Below, in pieces: positions 1 to 10,447 of a stretch of 64,000 bases of DNA. Every line of letters starts with the position of its first letter. Position 1 is the stretch's first letter. Position numbers and translations under genes: made by a program. A model generated the notes under the pieces. The model had not been told where the DNA came from. It did not search any database and saw only the letters and a program-made list of their open reading frames with translations. The DNA is from Nemophila menziesii (Eukaryota; Streptophyta; Magnoliopsida; Boraginales; Hydrophyllaceae): positions 32,885,733-32,949,732 of the forward strand of contig JARWIR010000002.1 of assembly GCA_029959085.1 (NCBI GenBank). Direction: 5' to 3'.

Positions 1-27
1 AGTTGTAAAAAGGAAGACCTCCAGCAC

Positions 28-62
28 CGGTAAGCCGGCGAATCCGCCGGTATGCCGGTTTG
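28..62. repeat. CCGG-type palindromic repeats, end of cluster
   Basis: Several CCGG cores (GCCGG, CCGGTATGCCGG) lie within 35 bases. This is the end of the GC-rich cluster that sits between integrase and ORF3 in R3, R4 and R6. Confidence 0.7.
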
Positions 63-458
63 ATGGCGGTTTTGAAGAGTTTATGTCCAATTCCACTTCT
101 TACCTTATCAAGAAGAAACCCTAGCCTCTCCAATACGAATTTTTCAGACACTAACCCTTTATATACCTGCACAACACCACTACAACACCCAAGAACATTA
201 AATCTTTACTCCTATTCCATTCCAAACACACATCCAACACCACAATCCTTCAAGAAAATCAAGAAATCTTCTCCTTCAACCTTAAGCCTCTTCATCAAAG
301 CTTCAATCCTATTCATTAACCTTCCCCAATCCAATACATAATCATTACCCATCTCATATAAAACCATAATCCTTAATTATAAATCCTCAAAACATCAAAT
401 TTCAAAATTCTTCTCTAGTTTTTGATTATTTGAAGTTTTGAGTTTTGGGTTCATTGAG
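63..458 (+). other. R1 spacer between repeats and ORF3
   Basis: C-rich, CA-rich untranslated stretch. Its first part matches the corresponding spacer of R3 near 57770-57840. The open frame at 60-341 has no resemblance to any element protein, so no gene is called. Confidence 0.6.
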
Positions 459-772
459 ATGATGGAGATTGGAAGGTCAAGAATACCATGAAGAGGAAGA
501 AGAAGTTGGAGAACCTCTTATTGCTTTTGGTGTTGAAAGATGTAGTTGAAAGAATGGAAATTTTGGAGGATATTCATGAAGAGGTGTTACCAACCATAGG
601 AAAAGTCACACAAGAGTTGGAGCTTATGCAAAACATAGTACATGGAGTGAGCAATGTTCAACATGCCACCTACGCAACACAAGGAGCTCAACCTACACGA
701 AACCATGGAAACCAGCTTCGTGCTGGTTCAGATACATTTTCCAATTCTTTTCTCATTTTTTTATTTATTTAA
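459..772 (+). pseudogene. ORF3 remnant of R1, coiled-coil tail only
   Basis: In full elements the third ORF starts with MTNR, has a basic/acidic linker, a central domain like the plant 'putative plant transposon protein' family, and a helical tail. Here the linker (around MKRK at 488) runs straight into the tail. Residues such as LEDIHEEVLPTIGKV and SNVQHATYA match the tail of the R2 copy. The central domain of several hundred residues is absent. R4 (19065-19440) has the same structure, so the loss is a subfamily trait and not a local accident. The tail is rich in heptad-like Leu/Ile and may form a coiled coil. Its function is unknown. Confidence 0.6.
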
Positions 773-793
773 TTGCTTTATTGAGTCTTTTTC

Positions 794-813
794 GAGTCGT
801 GGAGACACGGCTC
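794..813 (+). other. GNRA-loop hairpin after ORF3 (R1 copy)
   Basis: Stem GAGTCGTG / CACGGCTC closes a GAGA loop, eight pairs including one G-U. Equivalent hairpins lie at the same place in all seven elements that keep this region. Confidence 0.7.
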
Positions 814-2144
814 ATTTTTTAGTTTGGGGTGGGGTTCGTTGCCTCATCCCAATATTTTGTGTTTTACACGCTTTCAATAAAATTAATCTTAGGGTTATGT
901 TGACTATAGAATATTTTAAATGCCCCCATCAAGCATACGTTTTGTAAATTTATGATAGAAAATAGTTGACTTTAGGAGTTAGTGTAAAACGCGCTTTGAT
1001 TGCATGCAAATATGAGGTCATTGATAGGAAGAATTAATGAACAATGCAAAAGAAGTAAACTTGTGCTTAAAGATAATGAGTGGTTTGTATGAACTAGAGG
1101 CAAGTTGTGTAAATAGGAAGATGATAGAGGTAGTTCTTTGTTAGCCCTTTGAATCCTTTTTGGCCTTCTATCCCTGAATTAATTATATCCTTCTTAGCCA
1201 AATTTTTAGCCTTTAAGCCTTTCTTTTGTCGACGCATTATAAACCAATATCCCTTTAGTTTGTAAGGCATTACCATATGACCCGCACTTGAATCACGATC
1301 CTGAGACTTCCTGTCTTGAGCTTGAGTTTGGGGTGGTGGGTCCACTATTATGGGAATTTACATTGGGTTGGGATTTTTGAGCTTAGCAATTGTGCTATGT
1401 TTTATATTTTGATGATGATTCATAGATTTATTATATTGTAGCCCTTTGTCGGAGAAAGAGTAAATGAAAAGAAAGAGAAAATATGAAAAGTTATGAAAAG
1501 AAAAATTTTATGAAAAAAATAACGTGATATCTCAACGTCAAAAAGATAGTCATATCTATACAAAAGAAAAAAGAAATTTTATATGAAAATAATATATATA
1601 TGTGGACCGGCAAAGAGGAAATTTTTATGTGATCATCTTTAGTGCTTATTGGGTTAATCTAGGGATTCTAAATTAGCGCATCAAATGGGTTGAGCGAGAA
1701 CATATTCGAGTGTAAACTCAAGCTCTTAGACAGTTTGTTGATGGTAAGTGACGAGAGAGCCAAAAGCTCACTTCAAATTTACCAAATATACATACCATAC
1801 CGTCCCTAAGCCTATATGAAAACCGTAAAAACCTCGTGATTCCTAGATACATAGTGAGTTTGTGATTCAGCTAATAGGGAGTATGCTAAGTGGAGCGTTG
1901 AAAGCAAGTAAGGATCGAGAAACATCCTATAGCCACCATCTTGAGATAAGTATAAGCGTAACCTTCTAGCATTGTGAAATTAATTTTGGATTGATATTAT
2001 TTTGTGTTTGATTTTGCATGATATGTGTATGTGTATATTAATTCCTAGATCATACTATATGAGATTTGCTTTAAGTTGTGCTTTGAGAATATTTACTAGA
2101 TTCTACCTTCTGCGTTCACCTAAAAGGCCTTTGTCTTTATTTTA

Positions 2145-2180
2145 CTTTGTCGGGACAACAAAGGTTTGAATTTGGGGTCT
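2145..2180 (+). other. Pre-PPT hairpin and polypurine tract of R1
   Basis: CTTTGTCG-GGA-CAACAAAG (one mismatch) is followed by a G-rich run ending TTTGGGGTCT immediately before the 3' LTR. The G-run is the likely plus-strand primer site. Confidence 0.65.
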
Positions 2181-3828
2181 TGATGTCTCCCTATTTGTTC
2201 TAAATATTAGCCCTTAGGAGACATCCTTTTAGGTGAATATTTGACATATTTGATAGACTTTTATGCTTATTTCGTCATATTACACTTTCTCCCCTTGGAA
2301 TTAGACTATTTGCATTTTTAGAGCTTTTGTGCGTTAATTTGGTTATTTTAAGTGCAAAGTTAGTAGGTTCTTGAATTTCATGGAAAACCAATACAAGGAG
2401 GAGAAGTGAGAATTAAAGTCTTAATTATTTTAGTGTGTTAGGAAGTATTTTATTCGAGTTTCTAATTTTAGAGTGCCCTTTCTTATTTCTAGTCTTGATT
2501 TAATGATTTATTAATTTTTAAAGCATATGTGGTTTAATTATTTATTTATTTTGAAGTTTTAAAGTTATATGGTAATTAATTAGAGACCAAGTCAATTCTA
2601 AGAAGTAAAGGAAAGAAGATATACATGGAAATTGGAAGATTAAGGAAGGAAATATGCAAAGAAGGAAAAGATAAAGCTGCCAAATAAAAATGAAATTCCA
2701 TCCACGTTCAAGGACGAGCTCATAACTCAATATTGCTTAGGAATTTGGGAGAATGGTCAGGACCAATGGATAGAGCTTTCCAAGACAAGTAATTTCGATT
2801 CAAAGAACGTATCAAACAGATAAGTATTGAAGGAGATATGACCAAAACAAATCAGCAACAAAATCTTACATTTCGTATATTTTAGGGATGCGAATTAAAG
2901 AGTTCTTGACTTGTCTTCCACTCCAAGTAAAAACGAATTAGGGCTTCCTAGCACCTATAAATACACCCCTTAGCCTCCTCCTTACACAGACTTTAGAGAA
3001 TTACACAAGAGACTTAAGGTTTTCAAGTCAGAGCAAGAAGGCAAGGAGAAACTAGAGCTGGGAGAATTCTGTTCTTCCATCAACAATCATCCTACCCTTT
3101 AGGTTATCAATTTATTTTCTGTAATTGAACATGAATTCCTTTTATTTATTTTCAGCCTTTAATTTTATCATGAGCTAAATTTCATATACTTGAGAATTGC
3201 AATAGAGGGGTGAACCCTAATTATTCTATGTTTTAAATTTGAGATTCTTAGGATTTAAGTGGCGAAGTAATCATCCGACAAGGGGGTTCGAATACAGACT
3301 TAAGTAATACCCGTGTAATGGCCGAAAGGCATATTAATTACATAGCCAAAGAGGTAAATTCTTATCATCCGAAGAGGCATATTAACCCATATAGGGGTTT
3401 ATAGTACTTTAGGGTAGCTCCTAGGTCCACCCTGACGGGGGCTAGGAGATTAGAGTCCCGGCTAATATTATAATACCAATTCTACCCTTAAACAAAGCAT
3501 AGGTTACATAAATTAGGCGGATTCCTTGCGAGACTCAAGTATCTCTCATCTCTGAAGTTAGTCAATTTACTGTTTTATTTCTTTTTAGTTATTTACTTTC
3601 AGTCTTTATTTTATTGCATCTTTTTATTCTAAAAAACCAAACAAAAATCTTTTATTTTATTTTTCTGTTAAACAATTATTCTTACTACTTGATTAATACT
3701 TGAGTTGAACCTAATCCGTCCCTGAGAACGAAACCCGATTTATCGAATATTACTTGGACAACCGTGCACTTGCGGTATTGTGGTTCCTTTTATTTATCGC
3801 ATTATTTTATAACACCCCAGGACCACCA
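2181..3828 (+). repeat. 3' LTR of R1
   Basis: It begins TGATGTCTCC and ends GACCACCA. It aligns along its whole length with the R1 5' LTR at 60436-62090, with only scattered differences by eye. The right flank is GCAGG, the duplication that also precedes the 5' LTR. The first 45 bases contain the U3-tip inverted repeat. The minus frame at 2542-2730 has no support. Confidence 0.92.
2956..2963 (+). promoter_or_regulatory. LTR TATA box (R1 3' LTR)
   Basis: TATAAATA in a CCTATAAATACACC context about 775 bases into the LTR. The same motif is at 61210 in the 5' copy and 53744 in R3, which supports the U3/R boundary just downstream. Confidence 0.65.
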
Positions 3829-4393
3829 GCAGGTCATATGGAAATGCCTAATAAACAGAGGGGATATGGGCTTTATATTGTGGCGACAAAACAAAGGCTT
3901 TAAGGCTTAAAATTGGGCTAAGACGGATATAATTAATTCAAGGTATAGAAGGCTAAAAAAAGTCTAAAATGGCTAAAAAAGAACTGCCCCTATCATTTTC
4001 CTAGTTACATAGCTTGCCTCTAGTTCATATCTAAGTGGGTTCTCTACTAATTTGGATCTCATGTTCTACTAATTTGGATCTAAGTACAAGTTTACTTCTT
4101 TTGCATTGTTCATTAATTTTTCTTATCAATTACCTATGTTTGCATGCAATTAAAATGCGTTTTATACTAACCCCTAAAGTCCACTATTTACTATCATAGA
4201 TTTATAAAAAACATGATTAATGGGGACATTTAAGATCTTCTACCGTCAAACGCAACCCCTAATTAATTTTATTGAAAGCAATTAAGACAAATAACACGTA
4301 AAACTGGGATGAGACAATGAACCCCACCCCAAACTAAAAAATGAGTCGTATCCCCACGACTCGAAAAGACTCAAAGCAAATAAACATTATACA
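3829..4393 (-). other. R2 3' untranslated region, proximal part
   Basis: Non-coding. It resumes R2 after R1 with GCAGGTCATATGG, matching the uninterrupted sequence in R4 (18555) and R7 (40757). It contains the GNRA hairpin at 4343-4362 (RNA sense stem GAGTCGTG / TACGACTC, loop GGGA). Confidence 0.75.
4343..4362 (-). other. GNRA-loop hairpin (R2 copy)
   Basis: In the minus (RNA) sense the loop is GGGA with an eight-pair stem, the loop-closing pair being G-U. Confidence 0.65.
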
Positions 4394-5730
4394 CTAAATG
4401 AGAAGGGATATAAAACGTATCTCAACCAGCACGGGGTGGTTTTCAGTGTTGCGTCCAAGTAGAGCTTCTTTAGTAAGTAATCCATAGGTGGCGTGTTGTA
4501 TCGTGCTCACCCCAAGTAACATATTTCGTAGAAGATCCAGCTCTTCTGTAACGTTTCCTAAAGTAGCAATCATCGCATCTTGTTTCTCTTCCAACACTCG
4601 CATTTTATTCTCAAACTCATTATCAGAATTTACCTTCTTCTTTGGCGGAGGAACTCTAGGATTCTTCATTGGTTGTGTTACTTCATTATGTGCATTCTCA
4701 ATCGAATTTAATTCCATGTATTTCCCAATTTTGGAAGGTTCAACCTCTTCGCTCTTACGCTGTATTTTTGTGTCTAGACACAAAGCAGTGATGGTACATG
4801 GAAACTTGAGGTTTTGCTGAAGGGTTGGGGTTTTCTTGAACTCCATAATGGTGTCATAAATCACATGATCAACATTGATTTCTTGTTTCTCAATAACACA
4901 CTTTATAAAGATAATATGCTCCTTTTTCAACTCGGAAGTGTGAGTGATGCCAAAGAAAGTAGGAATTATGAAACGGGACCATACTTTAGCACAAGGTAAT
5001 AAACAACTACTATAAACCTGCCAAACATATCTCTCACCTTTTGGAATAGGGCGTTCCCCACAAATCAAAACTTTATCCTAAAGAGACTCCCAATTAAAAG
5101 ATGGATCATTAAATGTTTCTTGATATGGGAAAGCACGAGTGAAGTTTGGAAATTTCAAAATTCTGCGAATAAGCTCAATTGAGAAAGGTAATACCTTTTT
5201 GCGTATGATAGTTGACTGTTTATTTGCAAAAGATAATACTTCATAGAAATTACGCACCACATCAGGAATATATGTGAGGTTTCTCTGTCTCAGTTCGGGT
5301 CACCCAAACTTATCACAAGTAATAGCATAACTCTTAAACTCACTGTTCATAATTCCTGGAGGAAATCCTTTTTCAACACCAAACTTCAAATAATTAATTC
5401 TGTCACGAACCTGATCAGCCATACTAACTACAACTCTCTTTGGTTCTGTGCCATAGTCTTTCTTTATGTAGCTCTTTGTTCTAGAATGGGCTCGCTGGGA
5501 ATTTCATCTTCAAACTCTTCTTCTTCTTCTTCAATTATCAAGGTAGGCTTTGTAGGAATAGCCTTACCTGGGTTATCTTTCCTCTTCATAGTAGTCTGAA
5601 CTTCTCCAATCTTGCGTTTAGGACCTGAATCCGGAATTTCAATAGCTTTTTCTTGTGTATCACCAGGATTGTTTCTTGTTCTTGGAGTGTTTCTTCGAGA
5701 ATAGACAAAATAATCTGTCCGGTTAGTCAT
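4394..5730 (-). pseudogene. ORF3 of R2 (plant transposon-protein-like)
   Basis: This is the third ORF, placed where Athila elements carry an env-position gene. It starts MTNRTDYF at 5730. An acidic/basic linker holding an EEEEEEFEDE run ends at 5464. After a frameshift, the central domain occupies 5260-4800 (LPCAKVWSRFIIPTFFG, then an HTSE..KEHIIFI helix and INVDHVIYDTIMEF). This resembles the plant 'putative plant transposon protein' family. A proline/lysine hinge and a helical tail (EEKQDAMIATLGNVTEEL) end at 4394. No transmembrane segment or signal peptide is evident, so an envelope role is not supported. It is broken by a stop near 5078 and by frameshift(s) between 5464 and 5260. Function is unknown. 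Confidence 0.7.
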
Positions 5731-6112
5731 CTCAACTCACCCCAAACTCAAAACTTCAAAAATTCAAAAACTAGAAAAAGTTTCGATATTTGATGTTTTG
5801 AGGATAAAAGCAAGAAGATTAAGGTGAGTTATGAGATGGGTAAAGGCTATTTTATGTTTTGGTAGAGGATTAATTGGTCAATTTAAGGCTTGGATGAAGA
5901 AAATTTTTTGGAGAAAAGATGGATTTTGATGGAGTTTTGGAAGGATATGAGTTGATTATGTGTTTTTGTGGTGTAAGAGGGTAGGATTTGATGATTATAA
6001 GATGTTTTGGTGATGATTTTCAGAGTGGTGTGAAGCTGAGAAACGGAATTGGAGGCTAACTTGAGAAGGAAGTCACAAATATAGGGTTTAGGGCTCCAAA
6101 ACCGCCTCTTAC

Positions 6113-6540
6113 AAACGACAACCGGGTTCCCGGTTGGCGATGATCGGGTTCCAGATTCGCGTCGCTCTGTCGGCGCAATTTTCGTTTTTTTTACATGGAC
6201 GCACCATTCTTACGTCTTGGGTGACGCATTGGTCAGAGAGTTGGTCTTCATGACCAGGTTCCCGGTCAGCTAGCAACCGAGTTCCCGGTTGGCGTCGATG
6301 AGCGCAACTTCAAACGTAGCCTTAGACGCAGCTCCTTGCATCTATCTTTACGCACTAGTTAGAATTTTGGGAGGCTACAGCGCCTGAAACAGGGTTCTCG
6401 GTCAGCTAACAACCGGGTTCCGGGTTGGCGTCGATAGGTGCAAATTCAGACGCAACCTTCTTGCGTGTGATGGGTTGGTCAACGGAAGCTCACCGGGTTC
6501 CCGGTTAGCGATAACCGGATTCCCGGTTTGCTCCCGTTTT
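6113..6540 (-). repeat. GGGTTCCC palindromic repeat cluster (R2)
   Basis: At least eight variants of ACCGGGTTCCCGGTT, mostly in pairs about 15-25 bases apart. They are embedded in a longer unit of roughly 100-140 bases that also carries GCGTCGATGAGCGCAA-like and TTGCGT segments. Strongly GC-richer than its surroundings. R10 has the same cluster at 52118-52505. Confidence 0.8.
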
Positions 6541-6732
6541 ACGACCCAAAATTTTACATTCTTCCACTTTTTAACCCCAAACTCATGACTTTTGTACTCC
6601 GGAAATCATCAATAACAACTACCTTTTCTCATTTCTTAAAAATAAACATTAATAAACAACAATTACTCTAATTTACACTATGAAATTAAAAAGACACGAA
6701 ACTATTATACAATGAATTGGCTTTTGTTTAAT

Positions 6733-6747
6733 GTCGTTAAGCTCGAC
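6733..6747 (-). other. Post-pol hairpin (R2 copy)
   Basis: RNA sense GTCG-AGCTTAA-CGAC just after the pol stop, followed by ATTAAACAAAAG. It is preceded by GAGGTAACC, which resembles a plant 5' splice site. Confidence 0.55.
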
Positions 6748-6763
6748 GGGTTACCTCTCGCTT

Positions 6764-8117
6764 TTAAGGAGCTTCGAGGAGGTACATGACCTCTCCAGAA
6801 TGTGGATCTTCTGAGCGATTGGTATCCTCGCCTTTATAATAAATCATCAATCGATGACCATTGACCATGAAGGTGCGGTGCTCGATTGGATGTTCAATCT
6901 CTATGGATCCGTGAGGCATAACCTTGGTCACAATGTAAGGACCAGACCATTTTGATCTCGACTTACCCGGATAATTACTGAACTTGGAGTTGTATTTAAG
7001 GACCCATTGTCCAACTCTAAACTTCTTTTCAAGGATACGATTATCATGCCATCTCTTAGTATTTTCTTTGTACAATTTAGCATTCTCATAAGCATGTAAT
7101 CGGAACTCATCAAGTTCATTCAACTTCGTCATACAATTCTCACCTGTTAAAGTAGGATCTAAATTCAACTGCGATATAGCCCATTATGCACCAAATTCAA
7201 GTTCAAGAGGTAAGTGACAAGCCTTACCATAAACCATATGATATGGAGATGCACCAACGGGAGTTTTGAATGCAGTAAGATAAGCCAACAAAGCATCATC
7301 CAAATTCATTGACCAATCTTTTCTTATAGGACCAACAGTCTTCTCTAGAATGGATTTGACCTCTCGATTAGAGACCTCGGCTTGACCATTGGATTGTGGA
7401 TGATAAGCGGTAGATATACGACGTCTCACACCATACTTCTCTAGAAATGTCTTTAAATATCTATTTACGACGTGAGAACCTCCATCACTGATTATAACTC
7501 TAGGTGTACCCCATGTCTAGTGAAGATGTGTGACTTCAAAAATTTAATTACCACTCGCGAATCATTAGTTGGTAGAGCTACAGTCTCTACCCATTTAGAC
7601 ACGTAATCAACAGCTAATAGGACGTATTGATTTCCATTGGATGGTACGAAGGGTCCCATAAAATCAATACCTCAAACATCAAATATTTCAACTTTGAGTA
7701 CATTATTACGTGGCATCTCATATTACCAGTAAAATGGCATCTATGACATCTCTTAACATACTCATGACAATCTTTATGTAAAGTAGGCCAACAAAAATCG
7801 GATTATAGTACCTTAGAAGTTGTGCGGTCACCTTTGAAATGTCCTCCATAGGGTGAATCGTGACAACCCGCCATAATTTCTTGAGTGTCATGCTGCGGTA
7901 TGCATCTTCTCACTATTTGATCACTACATACCTTGTAGAGGAAAGGATCCTCCCAAAAGAATTGTTTAGCACAACTTATTAATCTCTTCTTATCTTGTGA
8001 AGTAGCTCCTTCAGGAAAAGAACCACTCACAATAAGATCCGCTATATCCACATACCAAGGAGTTCCCACCGTATGAATCGAAAACAAGCTTTCATCTGGA
8101 AACTCTTCTCTAACCAA
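6764..8117 (-). pseudogene. Integrase of R2
   Basis: Retroviral-type integrase that would insert the cDNA copy. N-terminal zinc-binding region at about 8040-7800 (YKVCSDQIVRRC, then CHDSPYGGHFKGDRTT). Core around 7650-7330: the first Asp in a V.DYVSKW-like stretch near 7600, the second in ISDGGSH near 7480, and the Glu in the [15 protein letters not shown] segment at 7429-7330. The C-terminal GPF/Y-like region is SKWSGPYIVTKVMPHG near 6930, and the chain ends MYLLEAP at 6764. It is split over several frames, so inactive. The end of the protein is well conserved with R4. Confidence 0.85.
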
Positions 8118-8184
8118 TTCGGGACCACTATTAAATTCAGGATCTTCAAGACGAGATAAATGATATGCAACCTGGTTATCACAA

Positions 8185-8513
8185 CCTTTTCGATCTCAAA
8201 TCTCTAAATAAAATTCTTGTAACAACAAAACCCATTTGATTCCCATAAGGTACTTTATAGTAAAATGATCGGTAAACACAACAATTTTCGCCCTAAGGAG
8301 GTAGGAACGAAACTTGTCAAATGCATAAACAACCGCTAAAAGTTCCTTCTCAGTCACCGTATAATTAATCTGAGCACTAGTGAAGGTCTTACACGCATAG
8401 TAGATAGAATGGAATACCTTATCTTTTCTTTGACCCAACACAACACCCATGGCTAAATAACTAGCATCACACATAAACTTCAAACGGAATCTTCTAATAA
8501 GGAGGTAATACAA
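8185..8513 (-). pseudogene. RNase H of R2
   Basis: Degrades the RNA strand of the RNA/DNA hybrid during cDNA synthesis. Recognised by CDASYLAMGVVLGQ (first Asp), [20 protein letters not shown] (Glu) and VVFTDHFTIKYLM (third Asp). Its 5' junction with RT overlaps in a different frame, showing an indel near 8500. The end is marked by the LLLQEFYLEI block. Inactive by frame breakage; the acidic residues visible are intact. Confidence 0.85.
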
Positions 8514-9643
8514 TAGGTGCAGTGATAAGCTTCTCTTTAATCTCTAGGAATTCCTTCATGCAAGCTTCATCAAAAAGGAATTTGGCGTCCTTTTCGAGTA
8601 ATTTACACAAAGGTTTTACGATCTTAGAAAAATCTTTGATGAAACGGTGATAAGAACCAGCATGGCCTAAAAAGCTTCTTACACCTTTAACAAAAATCAG
8701 AGGGGGGGTCTTTATTACCTCAATCTTAGCACGATCAACATCTAAACCTAAACTCGAAACCTTGTGTCCCAACACTATACCTTTACGAACCATAAAATGA
8801 CATTTTCCTAGTTCAAAACCAAATCGATCTCCTTGCATCTAATCAACACCTTCTCCAAGTTCTGTAAACACTAATCAAAGTTATCACCAAACTCAGAAAA
8901 GTCATCCATAAATACCTCAAGGAAATTATCGATCATATCCCAGAAAAGCGCCATCATACATCTTTGAAAGGTAGCAGGTGCATTACATAATTCAAATGGA
9001 ATCCTTCGAAAGGCAATGGTACCAAAAAGACATGTAAATGTGGTTTTGTGTTGGTCTTTCGGATCTACATAAATTTGATTATATCCTGAATACCCATCGA
9101 AAAAGCAATAATATTCCCTACCAGCCAATTTATCTAACATATGATCTATGAAAGGAAGAGGAAAGTGATCTTTTCTAGTAGCCTTGTTCAACTTACGATA
9201 ATCCATACACACTTTCCAACCAACGGCGGTCCTCGAGGGAATGGCTTCATTCTAAGCATTTAGGACGGTAGTGATACCACCCTTCTTTGGTACGCATTGA
9301 ACTGGACTCACCCAATCAAAACTAGATATGGGATAGATGATTCCGCATCTAGTAGCTGAATAACTTCTTTCTTCACCACTTCTTTCATAGCTGGCATTAA
9401 TCTCCTTTGACCTTCAACTGAGCGTGCACTTTCATCATCCAGAATAATCTTGTGTTGAAAATAGGAGAATAATACCTTTGATGTCAGCAATAGTCCAACC
9501 AATCGCCTCTTTATTAGTATTAGCACACGCAACAATTTATCTTCTTGAGGACCTGTTAAATTTGCTGAAACAATAACAGGTAGAGTGTCATTAGTACCTA
9601 AATACACATACCTCAAGTGTGCTGGTAATGGCTTTTCTTCCAA
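8494..9643 (-). pseudogene. Reverse transcriptase of R2
   Basis: Copies element RNA into DNA. In order: EGQRRLMPAMKEVVKKEVIQLLDA (fingers, about 9430), VCMDYRKLNKATRKDHFPLPF (about 9210), FFDGYSGYNQI (first catalytic Asp), PFELCNAPATFQRCMM, and VFMDDFSEFGDNFD with the two catalytic Asp at about 8900. The thumb/connection follows with GIVLGHKVSS and RSFLGHAGSYHRFIKDFSKI. FMDDF and the wording around it are typical of the Athila branch. Frame changes occur after about 9300 and again near 8870. The stretch between 9643 and about 9430 belongs to the protease-RT linker. Confidence 0.88.
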
Positions 9644-9670
9644 CTATGGAGGAGATTCAGTGGATGGTTT

Positions 9671-10447
9671 CTATTTAGTAACTATCTCCCCCGGTTCTCT
9701 CACAGGTTCATAGGCAGGACGCCTATATTTCGGATTCTTAAAATTAAGAGCTGACACTGTTTTGGCAAGCTCTTCCATCATCTCATGTAAGTCAAGTGTT
9801 AAAGCAGACTGCAAGATATCATCATAATTAAAACAATCAAATACCTCGTGCGCGGCATGTTCAGCTACATCTATTCGAGAACAATCTCCTTGAACATCTG
9901 GAAACCTCATAGCCTTAAAAACGTTTAACTTCACCTCCTCGTCTTGGATTTGCATAATCAAATTCTCTGTTTTCTACATCAATTAAAGTACGCCCCGTGG
10001 CTAGAATGGTCGTCCCAAAATGATGGGGACATTCCCATCCGCGTCATATTCAAGAATAACAAAATCAACGGAAAAAATTAAAGTACCCGCCTTAACGAGG
10101 ACATCCTCTATTCGTCCCTCAAGATGTGTGAGGGATCTGTTAGCCATTTGCAAGACCATAGAGGTTGGTCTGACATCTCCCATCTTCATCTTCTCAAAAA
10201 TTTATTTGGTCATAAGATTAATACTTGCACCCAAGTCGCATAAAGCTTTTCCTTGCCACTCATTACCAATTGAAATCGGAATCGTAAAACTCCCAGGATC
10301 AAGTAACTTAGGTGGCAACTTACTTTGACAGATTGTGCTACACTCTTCTGGCATGTTATTGGTGATGGCCCTCTTCAAGAACTTCACATACTTTGGTACA
10401 TCTTTAATAGCTTCTAAAAACGGTACGTTAATATTCAGACCTCTCAT
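9671..10447 (-). pseudogene. Aspartic protease of R2 and protease-RT linker
   Basis: The protease processes the gag-pol polyprotein. GSFTIPISIGNEWQGKALCDLGASINLM holds the catalytic DLGA at about 10225; the flap and C-terminal part contain VLVKAGTLIF and PIILGRPF at about 10000. The following linker (MQIQDEEVKLNVFKAMRFPD, LTLDLHEMMEELAKTVSALN) is conserved in R1-type elements. Frame is continuous with gag and interrupted only by stops (after LMTK, after GRPF). Confidence 0.85.

Larger units (their letters stand above)
773..2180 (+). other. R1 3' untranslated region
   Basis: About 1.4 kb without coding potential that aligns with the 3' regions of R2, R4, R6, R7 and R10. It contains the GNRA hairpin (794-813), a pyrimidine/purine-biased tract (GGGTGGGG near 830), conserved blocks around 1240-1340 and 1690-1770, and the pre-PPT hairpin at its end. 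The 1094-1345 minus frame is a chance reading of this conserved block. Confidence 0.75.
1..3828 (+). mobile_element. R1, 3' part of an Athila-type element (plus strand)
   Basis: This is the 3' end of a plus-strand element cut by the window's left edge: CCGG repeats, an ORF3 remnant, a 3' untranslated stretch and a complete 3' LTR. It is followed directly by GCAGG and then by R2 sequence. The same five bases precede the matching 5' LTR at 60436, where R2 sequence also adjoins. It is therefore the other half of the R1 copy type seen at the right end. The pol region is outside the window. Confidence 0.85.
5731..6763 (-). other. R2 spacer between integrase and ORF3
   Basis: About 1 kb without genes. 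Next to ORF3 lies a G/T-rich leader. In the middle (6113-6540) is the GGGTTCCC repeat cluster. Next to integrase lies an A/T-rich segment and the post-pol hairpin. Confidence 0.75.

Noticed and set aside
4488..4820. Plus-strand 110-codon frame
   Set aside because: Antisense to the R2 ORF3; the minus reading matches the other ORF3 copies.
4394..5730. ORF3 as a retroviral envelope gene
   Set aside because: Position fits, but no signal peptide, transmembrane stretch or fusion-like segment is visible; the wording fits a plant transposon-protein domain.
6113..6540. CRISPR-like array of short palindromic repeats
   Set aside because: Spacing is irregular and units are imperfect; the context is a plant retrotransposon spacer. 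They are element repeats.
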